64,000 bases of DNA from Pyrobaculum neutrophilum V24Sta. Lineage in GTDB: Archaea; Thermoproteota; Thermoprotei; Thermoproteales; Thermoproteaceae. Made by a program: the position numbers and the translations under genes. Every line of letters starts with the position of its first letter. Within the stretch, counting starts at the first letter, position 1. Positions 33,354-41,655 of this stretch are shown in pieces. Location of the stretch: assembly GCF_000019805.1 (NCBI RefSeq), contig NC_010525.1:1538618-1602617 (forward strand), given 5' to 3'. Under the pieces are notes generated by a model that did no database searches, was not told the DNA's origin, and was given only the letters and a program-made list of their open reading frames with translations.

Positions 33354-33783
33354 GGCTGATCCGCTCCTGGACCTTCTCAACGGCTTTTAGAACCGCCTCG
33401 GGGGTAGGCGGGCAACCTGATATGTAGGCGTGGACTGGGACCACCTTGGAGGCGGGCACCATGTGGTAGCTACCGTAGAAGACCCCTCCCTTGATGGCGC
33501 AGGCCCCCATGGCTATGACGTACTTAGGCTCGGGCATTTGGTCGTATATGTATTTTACAAACTTTGCCATCTTAAGCGTTATGGTGCCCTCAAGGATGAG
33601 GATGTTGCTCTGCCTGAGGCTACCCATGGGCAACATGCCGAACCTCTCCGCGTCGTAGGCCGAGCCGAACGCGTGTGCAAATTCGACGCCGCAACACGCC
33701 GTGACCAGATGCGGCGGCCAAAGGCTCCACTTAGTGCCCCACCTAGCTACTCTAGAAACGGCCTGGGAGATTGCACCCTTCAT
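33340..33783 (-). CDS. nuoB: Complex I-like subunit NuoB (paralog 2)
   Basis: 147 residues. Ligands for cluster N2 are all present: TACCGVE (~29-35), GACA, and ISGCPPTPEA. Shorter than paralog 1 because it lacks the Pro-rich tail. ATG at 33783, 25 bp from a strong TATA box (CTTATATAAAG on the minus strand). It heads the nuoB-nuoD-91aa transcript. Both copies appear functional. Confidence 0.92.
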   Translation of the reverse strand: MKGAISQAVSRVARWGTKWSLWPPHLVTACCGVEFAHAFGSAYDAERFGMLPMGSLRQSNILILEGTITLKMAKFVKYIYDQMPEPKYVIAMGACAIKGGVFYGSYHMVPASKVVPVHAYISGCPPTPEAVLKAVEKVQERISHAES

Positions 33784-33873
33784 TATCCCACACTCTTTTT
33801 CTTTATATAAGAATTTCTGAAATTTTATATAATTAAAAATTCGCCAAATTCGAGGAGAGCGCTCGCCAACTGT

Positions 33874-34233
33874 CTAACGGGCGCCTCCGCCCCACCTTCT
33901 GGCGTCTGCCAGCGTCTTGTAATAACGGGCAACAACCGCGGCGACCGCGGCCATGAGGAGGGCTATAGACAGCGCCAGGGGGAGGGGGTAGTTGTTCGTT
34001 AAAACGGCCACTATGGCGAGGCCCAGCGCCGCTTCGACCACGGTCACTAGGTATATGTACCCGATGTACTGCATCACCAGCCTCCTCTGCACTGTGCCGT
34101 AAGGCGGCCCGCCTGCCTCGAACCGCCTGTGTTTAACGTCTGAGGGCTTACGGGGCGCCAGGAGGTAGCTGATCAACACCAGAGCAAGTAGGAGCGCGAG
34201 GAAGAGCGCTACGAAGACAACGACCGCTACCAT
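33874..34233 (-). CDS. nuoA: Complex I-like subunit NuoA
   Basis: A 119-residue membrane subunit with three hydrophobic segments (~3-28, ~56-78, ~82-102). Between the first two is RRFEAGGPPYGTVQRR, a variant of the NuoA loop in which the usual Cys (YECG) is replaced. The third helix has a Glu (VTVVEAALGL). ATG at 34233 overlaps nuoH by 7 nt; the frame opens 24 nt earlier inside nuoH. Confidence 0.82.
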   Translation of the reverse strand: MVAVVVFVALFLALLLALVLISYLLAPRKPSDVKHRRFEAGGPPYGTVQRRLVMQYIGYIYLVTVVEAALGLAIVAVLTNNYPLPLALSIALLMAAVAAVVARYYKTLADARRWGGGAR

Positions 34234-35189
34234 AGCAGATCCACGGCGATTGACCAAGCCACGGCCGCCGCCGAGAGGGCCAGTAGCTTGCCCCAGCCCA
34301 GCCTAAGCGCTTGGTCTATCCTGTAGCGGGGGTAGACGGCTCTAACCAGTAGGGCGGGTAAGACAAAGACCGCCATCTTCGTGGCGGTCACGGCGGCGCC
34401 TAGGAGGCCGGCGGCGGGTGCCCAGCCGCCAAGGAACAAGACGGCGCCTAGTAGAGACAGGGTGTAGAGCTTGACGTAGTTTGCGCCGAAGGCGTAGATG
34501 AAGAGGGTGGAGCCGTACTCCGTATAGGGCCCGAGGACAACCTCGGGCTCGGCCTCCGGTATCTCAAAGGGGAGCCTCGTGGTGGACATTAGAAGGGCCA
34601 CTAGATATACCGCGAAGGCCAGCGGGTTCAGGAGGACGCCCCAGAGGCCGCTCTGCGCCTCCACTACGCCGTATGGGTCAGCCGACTTGTAGAGGATAAA
34701 CATGGCCAGGGCGGCCAAGAGGAGAGGCACCTCATAGGCCGCGGTCAACAAGATCTCCCTCACCGCGCCGATGTAGGTGAACTTGTCGGCCTCCGTCCAA
34801 GCCATAGTCACCACCAGCACTGCCACCAGCAAGACTAGGACGAGGGCGATGGCTAAGCCATACGGCTGATAGGCGATGACGAGGCCGGGCGCCGGCGCTA
34901 TGAAGATAAGGGGCACGGCCTCCGCAAAGAAGAGGAAAATCGGGGTCGCGGCGAAGAGAAGCCTGTTGGTGTGGGCCGGCAGAACCAGCTCCGAGAAGAC
35001 GAGCTTAACCAGATCGGCGATCGGCTGGAGGAAGCCCCCAACGCTCTTGGACACATAGAGAGGCCCGTAGCGCCACTGGATCCTCGCTACTAGCTTTCTC
35101 TCCAGCCAGATGGCCACCACTAAAAAGCCGAAGACGCCTAGTACCCCTGGAAACACCACTGCCGCCAGTATGTCCATCGGGATGGACAT
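34227..35189 (-). CDS. nuoH: Complex I-like subunit NuoH
   Basis: 320 residues with about eight membrane helices; the subunit forming the quinone-chamber floor. ERKLVARIQWRYGPLYV (~30-46), GFLQPIADLVKL (~52-63) and the long charged loop RLPFEIPEAEPEVVLGPYTEYG (~180-201) are diagnostic. ATG at 35189 with TATA-like GATTTTAACC ~23 bp upstream; Met5 is an alternative. Confidence 0.94.
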   Translation of the reverse strand: MSIPMDILAAVVFPGVLGVFGFLVVAIWLERKLVARIQWRYGPLYVSKSVGGFLQPIADLVKLVFSELVLPAHTNRLLFAATPIFLFFAEAVPLIFIAPAPGLVIAYQPYGLAIALVLVLLVAVLVVTMAWTEADKFTYIGAVREILLTAAYEVPLLLAALAMFILYKSADPYGVVEAQSGLWGVLLNPLAFAVYLVALLMSTTRLPFEIPEAEPEVVLGPYTEYGSTLFIYAFGANYVKLYTLSLLGAVLFLGGWAPAAGLLGAAVTATKMAVFVLPALLVRAVYPRYRIDQALRLGWGKLLALSAAAVAWSIAVDLLW

Positions 35190-35270
35190 GTGCCTAGATC
35201 GGGAGTGGTTAAAATCTTTGTATTCTTGATATAGGCGTATACCCTTTCTACGTCTACAGAAAACTTAATT

Positions 35271-35669
35271 TTATATAAGTGACTTTGTGCCGGCAAGAGG
35301 GGCAACGTCGTCGGGGTCCATCTCGGCAGGTTTACGGTATACGTTCAGATCGGTCCAGACTATCTCCGTGTTGTTCACGTACTTGAGGGATCCTGTTGGA
35401 CATGCGTCGACGCAGTAGCCGCAGAGGATGCAACGGCCCCAGTCGATGCCGGGGTACCTCCTCCCATCTGCCTCAAGGTGGAACTTTATGGCCTTGGCGG
35501 GGCAGACCGCTTCGCACAGCTGGCAACTTATGCACTTTCCCCGGTCGTTCACTATGAAGCCTCTCATCCTGTCGCCGTAGTCTCTCCTCTCCTCCGGCCA
35601 CCTAACCGTGATGGGGCGTTGGAAGACGTACTTCAGCGCAACCCCAAACATCTTTAGGTGGGCAATCAT
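35271..35669 (-). CDS. nuoI: Complex I-like subunit NuoI (2x[4Fe-4S] ferredoxin)
   Basis: 132 residues. Two [4Fe-4S] motifs, CISCQLCEAVCP (~49-60) and CILCGYCVDACP (~80-91), relay electrons to NuoB. With NuoEFG missing, this is a plausible entry point for ferredoxin. It overlaps porB by ATGA, so POR and NuoI are translated from one message. Confidence 0.93.
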   Translation of the reverse strand: MIAHLKMFGVALKYVFQRPITVRWPEERRDYGDRMRGFIVNDRGKCISCQLCEAVCPAKAIKFHLEADGRRYPGIDWGRCILCGYCVDACPTGSLKYVNNTEIVWTDLNVYRKPAEMDPDDVAPLAGTKSLI

Positions 35670-36730
35670 TTCCGCTCGGTGAGGCAGGGAAGAGATGGGT
35701 CGACGGGGCCTATGACCTCCCTTCCCATGATCCGGTTGATCTCCTCCACGTCGCGGTCAATCACCTTCTGTATGTACTCTATCTCGTCTGGCTTAAGGTG
35801 TCTGAACCTGCCCTGGAGCTGCAGGAAGCATTTGACGTGCTTCCTCCTGGGCACCGGCAGTGTGACTCTGAACTCGCCGTTTTCGATTTCGTAGTTCACC
35901 CAGTAGCCCGTCTCTGTGGCCAGCTCCAGCACCCTGATGGCGTACTTGGGCTCGAAGCGCCAGCCTGGGGTACAGGACTGTAGCACGTGTATGAAGGAGG
36001 GGCCGTCCACCTCTATAGCCTTCTTGAACTTGTACACCATGTCGTGCACGTAGGCGGGATTCGCCGTGGCGACGTAGGGAATTCCGTGGGCGGCCGCGAT
36101 AGCCGCCATGGGCTTCTTATGCCTCGTGTTGCCTGGCACCACCTTGCCCGCGGGCGATGTGGTGGCTGAGGCGCCGAATGGCGTCGTCCCGCTCCGCTGT
36201 ATGCCGGTGTTCATGTAGCCCTCGTTGTCGTACATGACGTAGATCACCCTGTGGCCCCGCTCCAACATTCCGCTGAGGGCTTGGAAGCCGATGTCTGCAG
36301 TTCCTCCGTCGCCGGCGAAGACAACCACGTTTATCTTCCTACTGGGGTCGATAACGCCACGCCTCTTCAACGCCTTGATCGCGGCCTCTATGCCAGAGGC
36401 AACCGATCCGCCGTTTCCAAAAGCGACGTGGATCCACGGCACAGCCCAGTTGGTGCGCGGGTAGACCACCGTAGAGACCTCGGCGCAGCCCGTGGCGTTT
36501 ACAACGACGGTGTCTGGGCCGAAGACCTTCAGCATGTGTCTTGCAATTACTCCGATAGTACAGCCGGCACAAAGCCCATGCCCTGGCAGGAAGAGCTCCT
36601 CATTTGGAAGCTCAAAGGTTGCATATTCGTACTGGCCCTCGTACTCCTCAGCAGCCTTTACCGCAGTTTTCACCATGTAGTTCTTTCGGATGTAGACGGG
36701 GATCTTGGCGAAGCGGCCTCCGCTACTCAT
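35666..36730 (-). CDS. porB: Pyruvate/2-oxoacid:ferredoxin oxidoreductase, beta subunit
   Basis: 354 residues; binds thiamine diphosphate and one [4Fe-4S] cluster. Cluster cysteines include LCAGCTIG (~53-60), and the TPP/Mg motif is VVVFAGDGGTADIGFQ (~136-151) with a second segment YDNEGYMNTG. The cysteine in LQSCTPGW is also typical. It overlaps porA by 8 nt and nuoI by 4 nt. Confidence 0.92.
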   Translation of the reverse strand: MSSGGRFAKIPVYIRKNYMVKTAVKAAEEYEGQYEYATFELPNEELFLPGHGLCAGCTIGVIARHMLKVFGPDTVVVNATGCAEVSTVVYPRTNWAVPWIHVAFGNGGSVASGIEAAIKALKRRGVIDPSRKINVVVFAGDGGTADIGFQALSGMLERGHRVIYVMYDNEGYMNTGIQRSGTTPFGASATTSPAGKVVPGNTRHKKPMAAIAAAHGIPYVATANPAYVHDMVYKFKKAIEVDGPSFIHVLQSCTPGWRFEPKYAIRVLELATETGYWVNYEIENGEFRVTLPVPRRKHVKCFLQLQGRFRHLKPDEIEYIQKVIDRDVEEINRIMGREVIGPVDPSLPCLTERK

Positions 36731-37931
36731 AGCCGCCCCTCAAGCCGATTGTGTAGGTCTGGTTGGGGGCCCACAGCCCCTTGGCCACCTTCAGAGCCGC
36801 CTCATATATCATGTCGCTGTCTATTGCCCTCATGCCGATAGTCGCCAACGCGTTGTAGACAGGCCTCTGCAGAGTAGCTGCAACCTCAGTTGCCATTGGC
36901 CCTATAAGAGGTCCGCCGTGGTTGATCGCCCTATCTATTACGAAGACCTTATCTACTCTGTCAAGGGCCTTACGTAACTGGTGGCCGGGCCAGGGCCTAA
37001 TGACGCGTAGTCTCAAGGCGCCGGCCTTGACGCCCTCCTCCCTAAGCCTATCTACTACCTTCTTCACCAAGCCGTATATGGAGCCGTAGGTCACTATGGC
37101 GAGTTCGGCGTCCTCCAGCCTGTATGTATGGAAGAGGCCGTAGCTCCTGCCGAACCACTTGCCAAACTCTCTATCCACCTCCTCTACAACCTTGAGAGAC
37201 TCCCTCAGCGCCTCTGCGGCCTGCCACCTCACTTCCCAGTACCACTCCGGCGTTCCCACGGCGCCTAGCTGGAGCGGGTTGTCCACGTCTAGCTTAACCC
37301 AAGATCTGGTGATGGGGGCAAACCTCATGACGTCCTCCTCGTCCTCCGGCACGTCGAGCGGCTGGAGGACGTGGCTGGTCCAGAAGCCGTCGTAGGCCAC
37401 CACGGCGGGTAGGTGGACCCTCTGGTCTTCTGCAACGCGGTATGCCTGTATAATCGTATCAAAGGCCTCTTGGGCATTTTGGACTATATATATGATCCAG
37501 CCTAACTCTCTCATGGTCATCACATCGCTGTAGTCGCCCCATACATTAATAGGCGCAGATATCGTCCTCGCCGCTACCCCCATGACTATCGGTAATCTTA
37601 AACCTACGGCGATGGGGAGGTTTTCGTACATATGCATTAGGCCTTGGGAGGAGGTCTCTGTGAAGGTACGGGCGCCCATGGCGGAGGCGCCTATGGAGGC
37701 AGACATCGCGCTGTGTTCGCTCTCCACTGGTATATATTCGGCGTCTAGCTCGCCGTTGTTTACATACTCGGCCAACTTCTCCACCACTGGGGTCTGCGGA
37801 GTGATTGGGTAGGCCGCGATGACCTCGGGTCTACACATCTTGACGGCTAGGGCAACGGCGTGGTTGCCCGTCAGCGCTATCCTCTTCTGGGCTATCTTCT
37901 TCTCTCTCGGGACTAGGGCTTGGGCCGTCAT
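36723..37931 (-). CDS. porA: Pyruvate/2-oxoacid:ferredoxin oxidoreductase, alpha subunit
   Basis: 402 residues. YPITPQTPVVEKLAEY (~39-54) is the pyrimidine-binding TPP region of the alpha subunit, and EYIPVESEHSAMSASIGAS (~63-81) follows; the C-terminal domain has VIRPWPGHQLRKAL. The ATG at 37931 forms an ATGA overlap with the gamma-delta gene; the frame continues to 37988 inside that gene, which I reject. Confidence 0.93.
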   Translation of the reverse strand: MTAQALVPREKKIAQKRIALTGNHAVALAVKMCRPEVIAAYPITPQTPVVEKLAEYVNNGELDAEYIPVESEHSAMSASIGASAMGARTFTETSSQGLMHMYENLPIAVGLRLPIVMGVAARTISAPINVWGDYSDVMTMRELGWIIYIVQNAQEAFDTIIQAYRVAEDQRVHLPAVVAYDGFWTSHVLQPLDVPEDEEDVMRFAPITRSWVKLDVDNPLQLGAVGTPEWYWEVRWQAAEALRESLKVVEEVDREFGKWFGRSYGLFHTYRLEDAELAIVTYGSIYGLVKKVVDRLREEGVKAGALRLRVIRPWPGHQLRKALDRVDKVFVIDRAINHGGPLIGPMATEVAATLQRPVYNALATIGMRAIDSDMIYEAALKVAKGLWAPNQTYTIGLRGGYE

Positions 37932-38866
37932 ATCTCCCTCACCATCTGTATTGCCCCTGTTGGGCAGACCTCTGCGCAGACACCACACCCCTTGCAGTAC
38001 TGGTAGTCGAAGTCGATGGCCTTGGTCCTAAAGACGCGGCCTCTAGGCCCCGGCGCCTCCCTCCAAGCCTCTATTATGGCGTCGTCTGGACAATACAGCC
38101 AGCACTTCCTACACATTATACACTTGGAGTGGTCTATAATGGGCTTCTCTATCCTCCAGCCGCCTGTGAGATACGGCAAGCTACTGCCGGGGCCGACGGC
38201 GCCGCCTTTATTCACCTGTTGCCAGCCCACAAGCTCGTAGGGCCCGGTTAGGAAGGCCGACGTGGTGGATATTACCCCTTTCGGCTTCGCGGAGGCGTCC
38301 ACCTTCTCGGGCTTGAGGACAACGGCCACCTCGTAGGCCTCCTTCGTGGCGGCGAAGTTCTCCTCAACGGCCTTGCCCAGCTGGTTCTCAAACGCGGTTT
38401 TTATCGACTCAAGCCTGGGGAAGCCCATCACCTTGGAAAAGGCGCCAGCCAGCGGGCCGTTGGGCACGGGGAGACCCACGTGTTTCATGGCGATGCCGAC
38501 AGCGTCTAGCACCACCACGTAGACGTCGTTTCTCCCCACCAGCTTCCGCACCTCCTCGGGCTGCTTAGCGCTGTTTACGATGACGTAGCCGCCGGGCTTC
38601 ACGGCGTCAATGGCGAACCTCATGGGGTCGATGAGCTTGTCGTCGAATATGATGGCGACGTCGGGAGTCTTAATCGGCTCCTGATCCTCGATGGGGTTTT
38701 TATCTATCGTGAGGAAGGCCTTGACGGGCGCGCCTCTCCTCTCCGCGCCGAACTCAGGGTTGGCAATGGCGTAGAAGCCGTCTATCACGGCGGCGTTGGC
38801 GACTATGTAGGTGGCCGTGACGATGCCCTGGCCCCCGCGGCCAAGCCAGATCGTCTCAACCCGCAT
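37928..38866 (-). CDS. Pyruvate/2-oxoacid:ferredoxin oxidoreductase, gamma-delta fusion
   Basis: 312 residues. Residues ~1-180 are the gamma subunit (GRGGQGIVTATYIVANAA at ~9-26, EFGAERRGAPVKAF); residues ~225-312 are the delta subunit with two [4Fe-4S] motifs (CIMCRKCWLYCP and CKGCGVCAEVCP). Separate in many archaea, fused here. First gene of the por-nuoI transcript: ATG at 38866 is ~27 bp from box ATATTTATTA. Confidence 0.9.
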   Translation of the reverse strand: MRVETIWLGRGGQGIVTATYIVANAAVIDGFYAIANPEFGAERRGAPVKAFLTIDKNPIEDQEPIKTPDVAIIFDDKLIDPMRFAIDAVKPGGYVIVNSAKQPEEVRKLVGRNDVYVVVLDAVGIAMKHVGLPVPNGPLAGAFSKVMGFPRLESIKTAFENQLGKAVEENFAATKEAYEVAVVLKPEKVDASAKPKGVISTTSAFLTGPYELVGWQQVNKGGAVGPGSSLPYLTGGWRIEKPIIDHSKCIMCRKCWLYCPDDAIIEAWREAPGPRGRVFRTKAIDFDYQYCKGCGVCAEVCPTGAIQMVREI

Positions 38867-38947
38867 GTATAACCCTCCGTGCGGTCCTAATAAATATTTA
38901 GTTCTGTTTCCAACTACCTCTATGGTTAACCTAGTAGAAAATCTATG

Positions 38948-40051
38948 TTACAATAACGAACTAACATTATAGATAAGCCAGAGCGGAGCCGCCGCGCCTA
39001 GGGCCGCCACGGCGACGCCGACGGCGGCTGGAAACGCGCTACGGCCCTCCGGGATTGACTCCATCAGCCTGAAGTAGTAGGGGGCGACGGCAACGACGTT
39101 GACCAAGACATATAGGGCAAACAGCGGCCCCACCCTCTCCGCAGTTAGCAGAACCAGCAAGGCCTTAGGCCAGAATCCGAACAACGGCGGGAGGCCGATC
39201 TGGTGTAGCGCCAGGACCCTCGCCGCCCAGCGCGGGCCGCCTGAGCCGAGGGCGTAGAAGAGGCCCATCTTCCCGAAGGAGTCGGCGAGGACTAGCGCTA
39301 AGGCCACCTCGGGTGACGCCGGGTATATAAAGAGGGCGAAGCCCGAGTGGGCCACCGTCGAGTAGGCAAGTATCCTCCTCGCATCGGCACTGGTCAATGC
39401 GCCCAAGTTCCCCGTAGCCATAGACAGAGCGCCGAGTACATGCGCGAGGAGGGCGGGCGCCTTCGGCATAAACGCCAACAGGGCGAAGGCCGCAGACAGC
39501 TTGGGCAGGCTGGCCAAAATGGCGAGCCCCACCGCGTTTGTCCTCCCGTATACGTCCGGCACCCAGAGGAACATCGGCGCCACCCCCAGCTCCAGCGCAA
39601 TCGCCAGGAGGATGTACGCCTCGCCGACGGGCGCCCCCCTCTGTCCCAGGCCGATGAATAGGAAAGAGGAGGCGAACACCGACACCACCATGTATCTGAA
39701 GAACCCCTCGAGGCTCCCCCTATCTCTAGCCGTCGCCGCAAGCGCCGCAGGCGCCAACACGGCAAGCACGAACCCCAAGCCCTTTAGATATGCCGCAGGG
39801 AGAAACATCAGGTAGACCCCCGTGAGGGAGAGCGCCGAGGCGAAGCCGGCGTAGTCCCTAAACACGCCGCCTCCCACAGCGGCCGCCGCCAGGTAGAAGG
39901 GGAGGGAGAGGAGGTACAGGGGGGAGATCTGCCACATGAGGAAGGCCAGCAACGCGACGTAGGCCACGTCGACGGCGGCGCCCCACCTGCCGAAGCCCGC
40001 CGCCACCCTCGCGGCGAAATACACCGGCAGGATGAGCTCTATGCCCGCCAT
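38948..40051 (-). CDS. nuoN: Complex I-like subunit NuoN (antiporter-like)
   Basis: A 367-residue polytopic protein of the Mrp-antiporter/NuoLMN family, about 12 helices. Conserved core: LGVAPMFLWVPDVYGRTN (~187-204), LPKLSAAFALLAF with the central Lys (~212-224), and LAYSTVAHSGFALF. Shorter than bacterial NuoN. Last gene of the nuoJKMLN transcript; ATG 40051 overlaps nuoL by 13 nt and replaces the longer frame to 40225, which lies inside nuoL. Confidence 0.85.
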   Translation of the reverse strand: MAGIELILPVYFAARVAAGFGRWGAAVDVAYVALLAFLMWQISPLYLLSLPFYLAAAAVGGGVFRDYAGFASALSLTGVYLMFLPAAYLKGLGFVLAVLAPAALAATARDRGSLEGFFRYMVVSVFASSFLFIGLGQRGAPVGEAYILLAIALELGVAPMFLWVPDVYGRTNAVGLAILASLPKLSAAFALLAFMPKAPALLAHVLGALSMATGNLGALTSADARRILAYSTVAHSGFALFIYPASPEVALALVLADSFGKMGLFYALGSGGPRWAARVLALHQIGLPPLFGFWPKALLVLLTAERVGPLFALYVLVNVVAVAPYYFRLMESIPEGRSAFPAAVGVAVAALGAAAPLWLIYNVSSLL

Positions 40052-41655
40052 AGCGCCACAGCCAAGAAGAAGGCAACTGCTATGCCGACGACGTAGAGGT
40101 AGTAGTCCAGCCTCAGCCCAGACACTCTCACGGAGGCTCTGCGCACGGCGTCCACAAGGCCCCCGTGTAGCGCGGTGTCGACCAACCAATCGACCACCGT
40201 CACCACGTCTACCAAGAGACGCCAACCGGGGGCAGCGGCTCTCAGCGCTCTGTCGACGAAACCGTCGAAGCCCGCCAGCGCCCTCCAGAGCGCCCTATAC
40301 AGCGCGGGCCCCACGCGGTCGAACAGAACGGGCAGATAGAGCCTCCTCTTGAGGAAGGCGGGCTCGCCAGCGAACGCCAGCGCTAGGCCGGCCAGGGAGA
40401 GGAACAGAACCGGCTTGGGCAACGCGAAGAGTAGGAAGTTGGGCGCAACGACGAGCGCGAGGTAGGGCACCCACATGGGCTCCCACTCGGCCGCCGCCGG
40501 CTTCCTCAGTAGCTTCCCGAGGTAGCCCGCGGTTAGCGCCGAAACCGCGAGGGTCCACAGCGGCGCGTCGTTTTTAGCCAGCGCGCCCAGGGGCGTTATG
40601 CCGAGGAGCGTAAGCATGGACAACGCCACGGCGGCTTTGGCGGCCAGGGGGTACTCCTCGGGAAAGCGGCTGTGGCTGGCGTGGATGGCGTGGCCCACGG
40701 CCATGAACAAGGTCGCCTTGGCGAAGCCGTGGGCGTATATGAGGAGAAGCGCCTCGTGGGGCTTCTCAAGAGCCAGTGCCGTGATCATGCCGAGGTACGA
40801 GGCGGTCGACGCGGCGAGCATGAGCTTAGGCTCCCTCTGGCCCAGCGCGATTAAGCCGGAGACGAAGGCGGTTGCGGCCCCCACAGCGAGGGCAACCCCA
40901 GCAGCCCAGTGGGGCATGACGTCGCCGAGCTTGAGGAGGAGGATAGGCCCCGCCTTCACCATGGTGGAGCTGTGCAACAGTGCGCTTACTGGCGTTGGGG
41001 CCGACATGGCCGTCATAAGCCAGTCGGTGAAGGGCAGCTGGGCGGCTTTTACAAAGGCGGCGAGCAGTATAAGTGCCGCGGCCACGTCCCCCAGAGGCCC
41101 CCACTTGCTCATGAAATCGCCGTATTGAGCCGCCGCGGCGGCCAGCCCGATGAGGAGGGCGGCGGTGCCCACCTCCACGGTCAAAATGGCGCGCAGGGCC
41201 GACGCGGAGGGAGGCCACAGCCACCTCATCCCGGCGGCGTATTCCCCATCGCCCACGTAGCCCATCTCGTAGCCGTCTCTATACGTCAAGATGAGGCCCC
41301 AGCTGGCTAGGTCCAGCCCAGCCCACCCCACCACCAGGAGGGCCCAGTGGTCGGCGAGGAGAAACAGCTCCATGGAGGCGAAGAACACACCCATCCACCC
41401 CCAGAACCAGCCCGGCCTCTCGAAGCCCCTCATGTAGAAGTGGGAGTAGACGACGATGGTCAGGTAGATGCCGGCAACGAAGGCAGCAAGCTCCCAGTAC
41501 TTCGCCGTTAGATATGGAGTGGAGGGGGCAACGCCGAGGAGTACGCCTAGGAGAAAGGCGGCGCTTGCGGCCACCGCGGCGTAGCCTCTAGCGGCTAGGA
41601 GGTCGGCCAGCGCTGCGGCGTAGGCAAGCGCCAGGAGTAGCTCTAGCGTAGCCAT
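40039..41655 (-). CDS. nuoL: Complex I-like subunit NuoL (antiporter-like)
   Basis: 538 residues, about 14-15 helices. FVKAAQLPFTDWLMTAMSAP followed by TPVSALLHSSTMVKAG (~205-240) is the NuoL/M core with the pumping Lys. The C-terminal third carries amphipathic segments (VGPALYRALWRALAGFDGFV) and a final helix (YYLYVVGIAVAFFLAVALW), consistent with NuoL's lateral helix HL. Overlaps nuoM by 13 nt and nuoN by 13 nt. Confidence 0.88.
   Translation of the reverse strand: MATLELLLALAYAAALADLLAARGYAAVAASAAFLLGVLLGVAPSTPYLTAKYWELAAFVAGIYLTIVVYSHFYMRGFERPGWFWGWMGVFFASMELFLLADHWALLVVGWAGLDLASWGLILTYRDGYEMGYVGDGEYAAGMRWLWPPSASALRAILTVEVGTAALLIGLAAAAAQYGDFMSKWGPLGDVAAALILLAAFVKAAQLPFTDWLMTAMSAPTPVSALLHSSTMVKAGPILLLKLGDVMPHWAAGVALAVGAATAFVSGLIALGQREPKLMLAASTASYLGMITALALEKPHEALLLIYAHGFAKATLFMAVGHAIHASHSRFPEEYPLAAKAAVALSMLTLLGITPLGALAKNDAPLWTLAVSALTAGYLGKLLRKPAAAEWEPMWVPYLALVVAPNFLLFALPKPVLFLSLAGLALAFAGEPAFLKRRLYLPVLFDRVGPALYRALWRALAGFDGFVDRALRAAAPGWRLLVDVVTVVDWLVDTALHGGLVDAVRRASVRVSGLRLDYYLYVVGIAVAFFLAVALWRA

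Noticed and set aside
38948-40225. 425-residue version of NuoN
   Set aside because: The extra N-terminal residues are Arg-rich, lie inside nuoL, and precede the normal hydrophobic start at ATG 40051.
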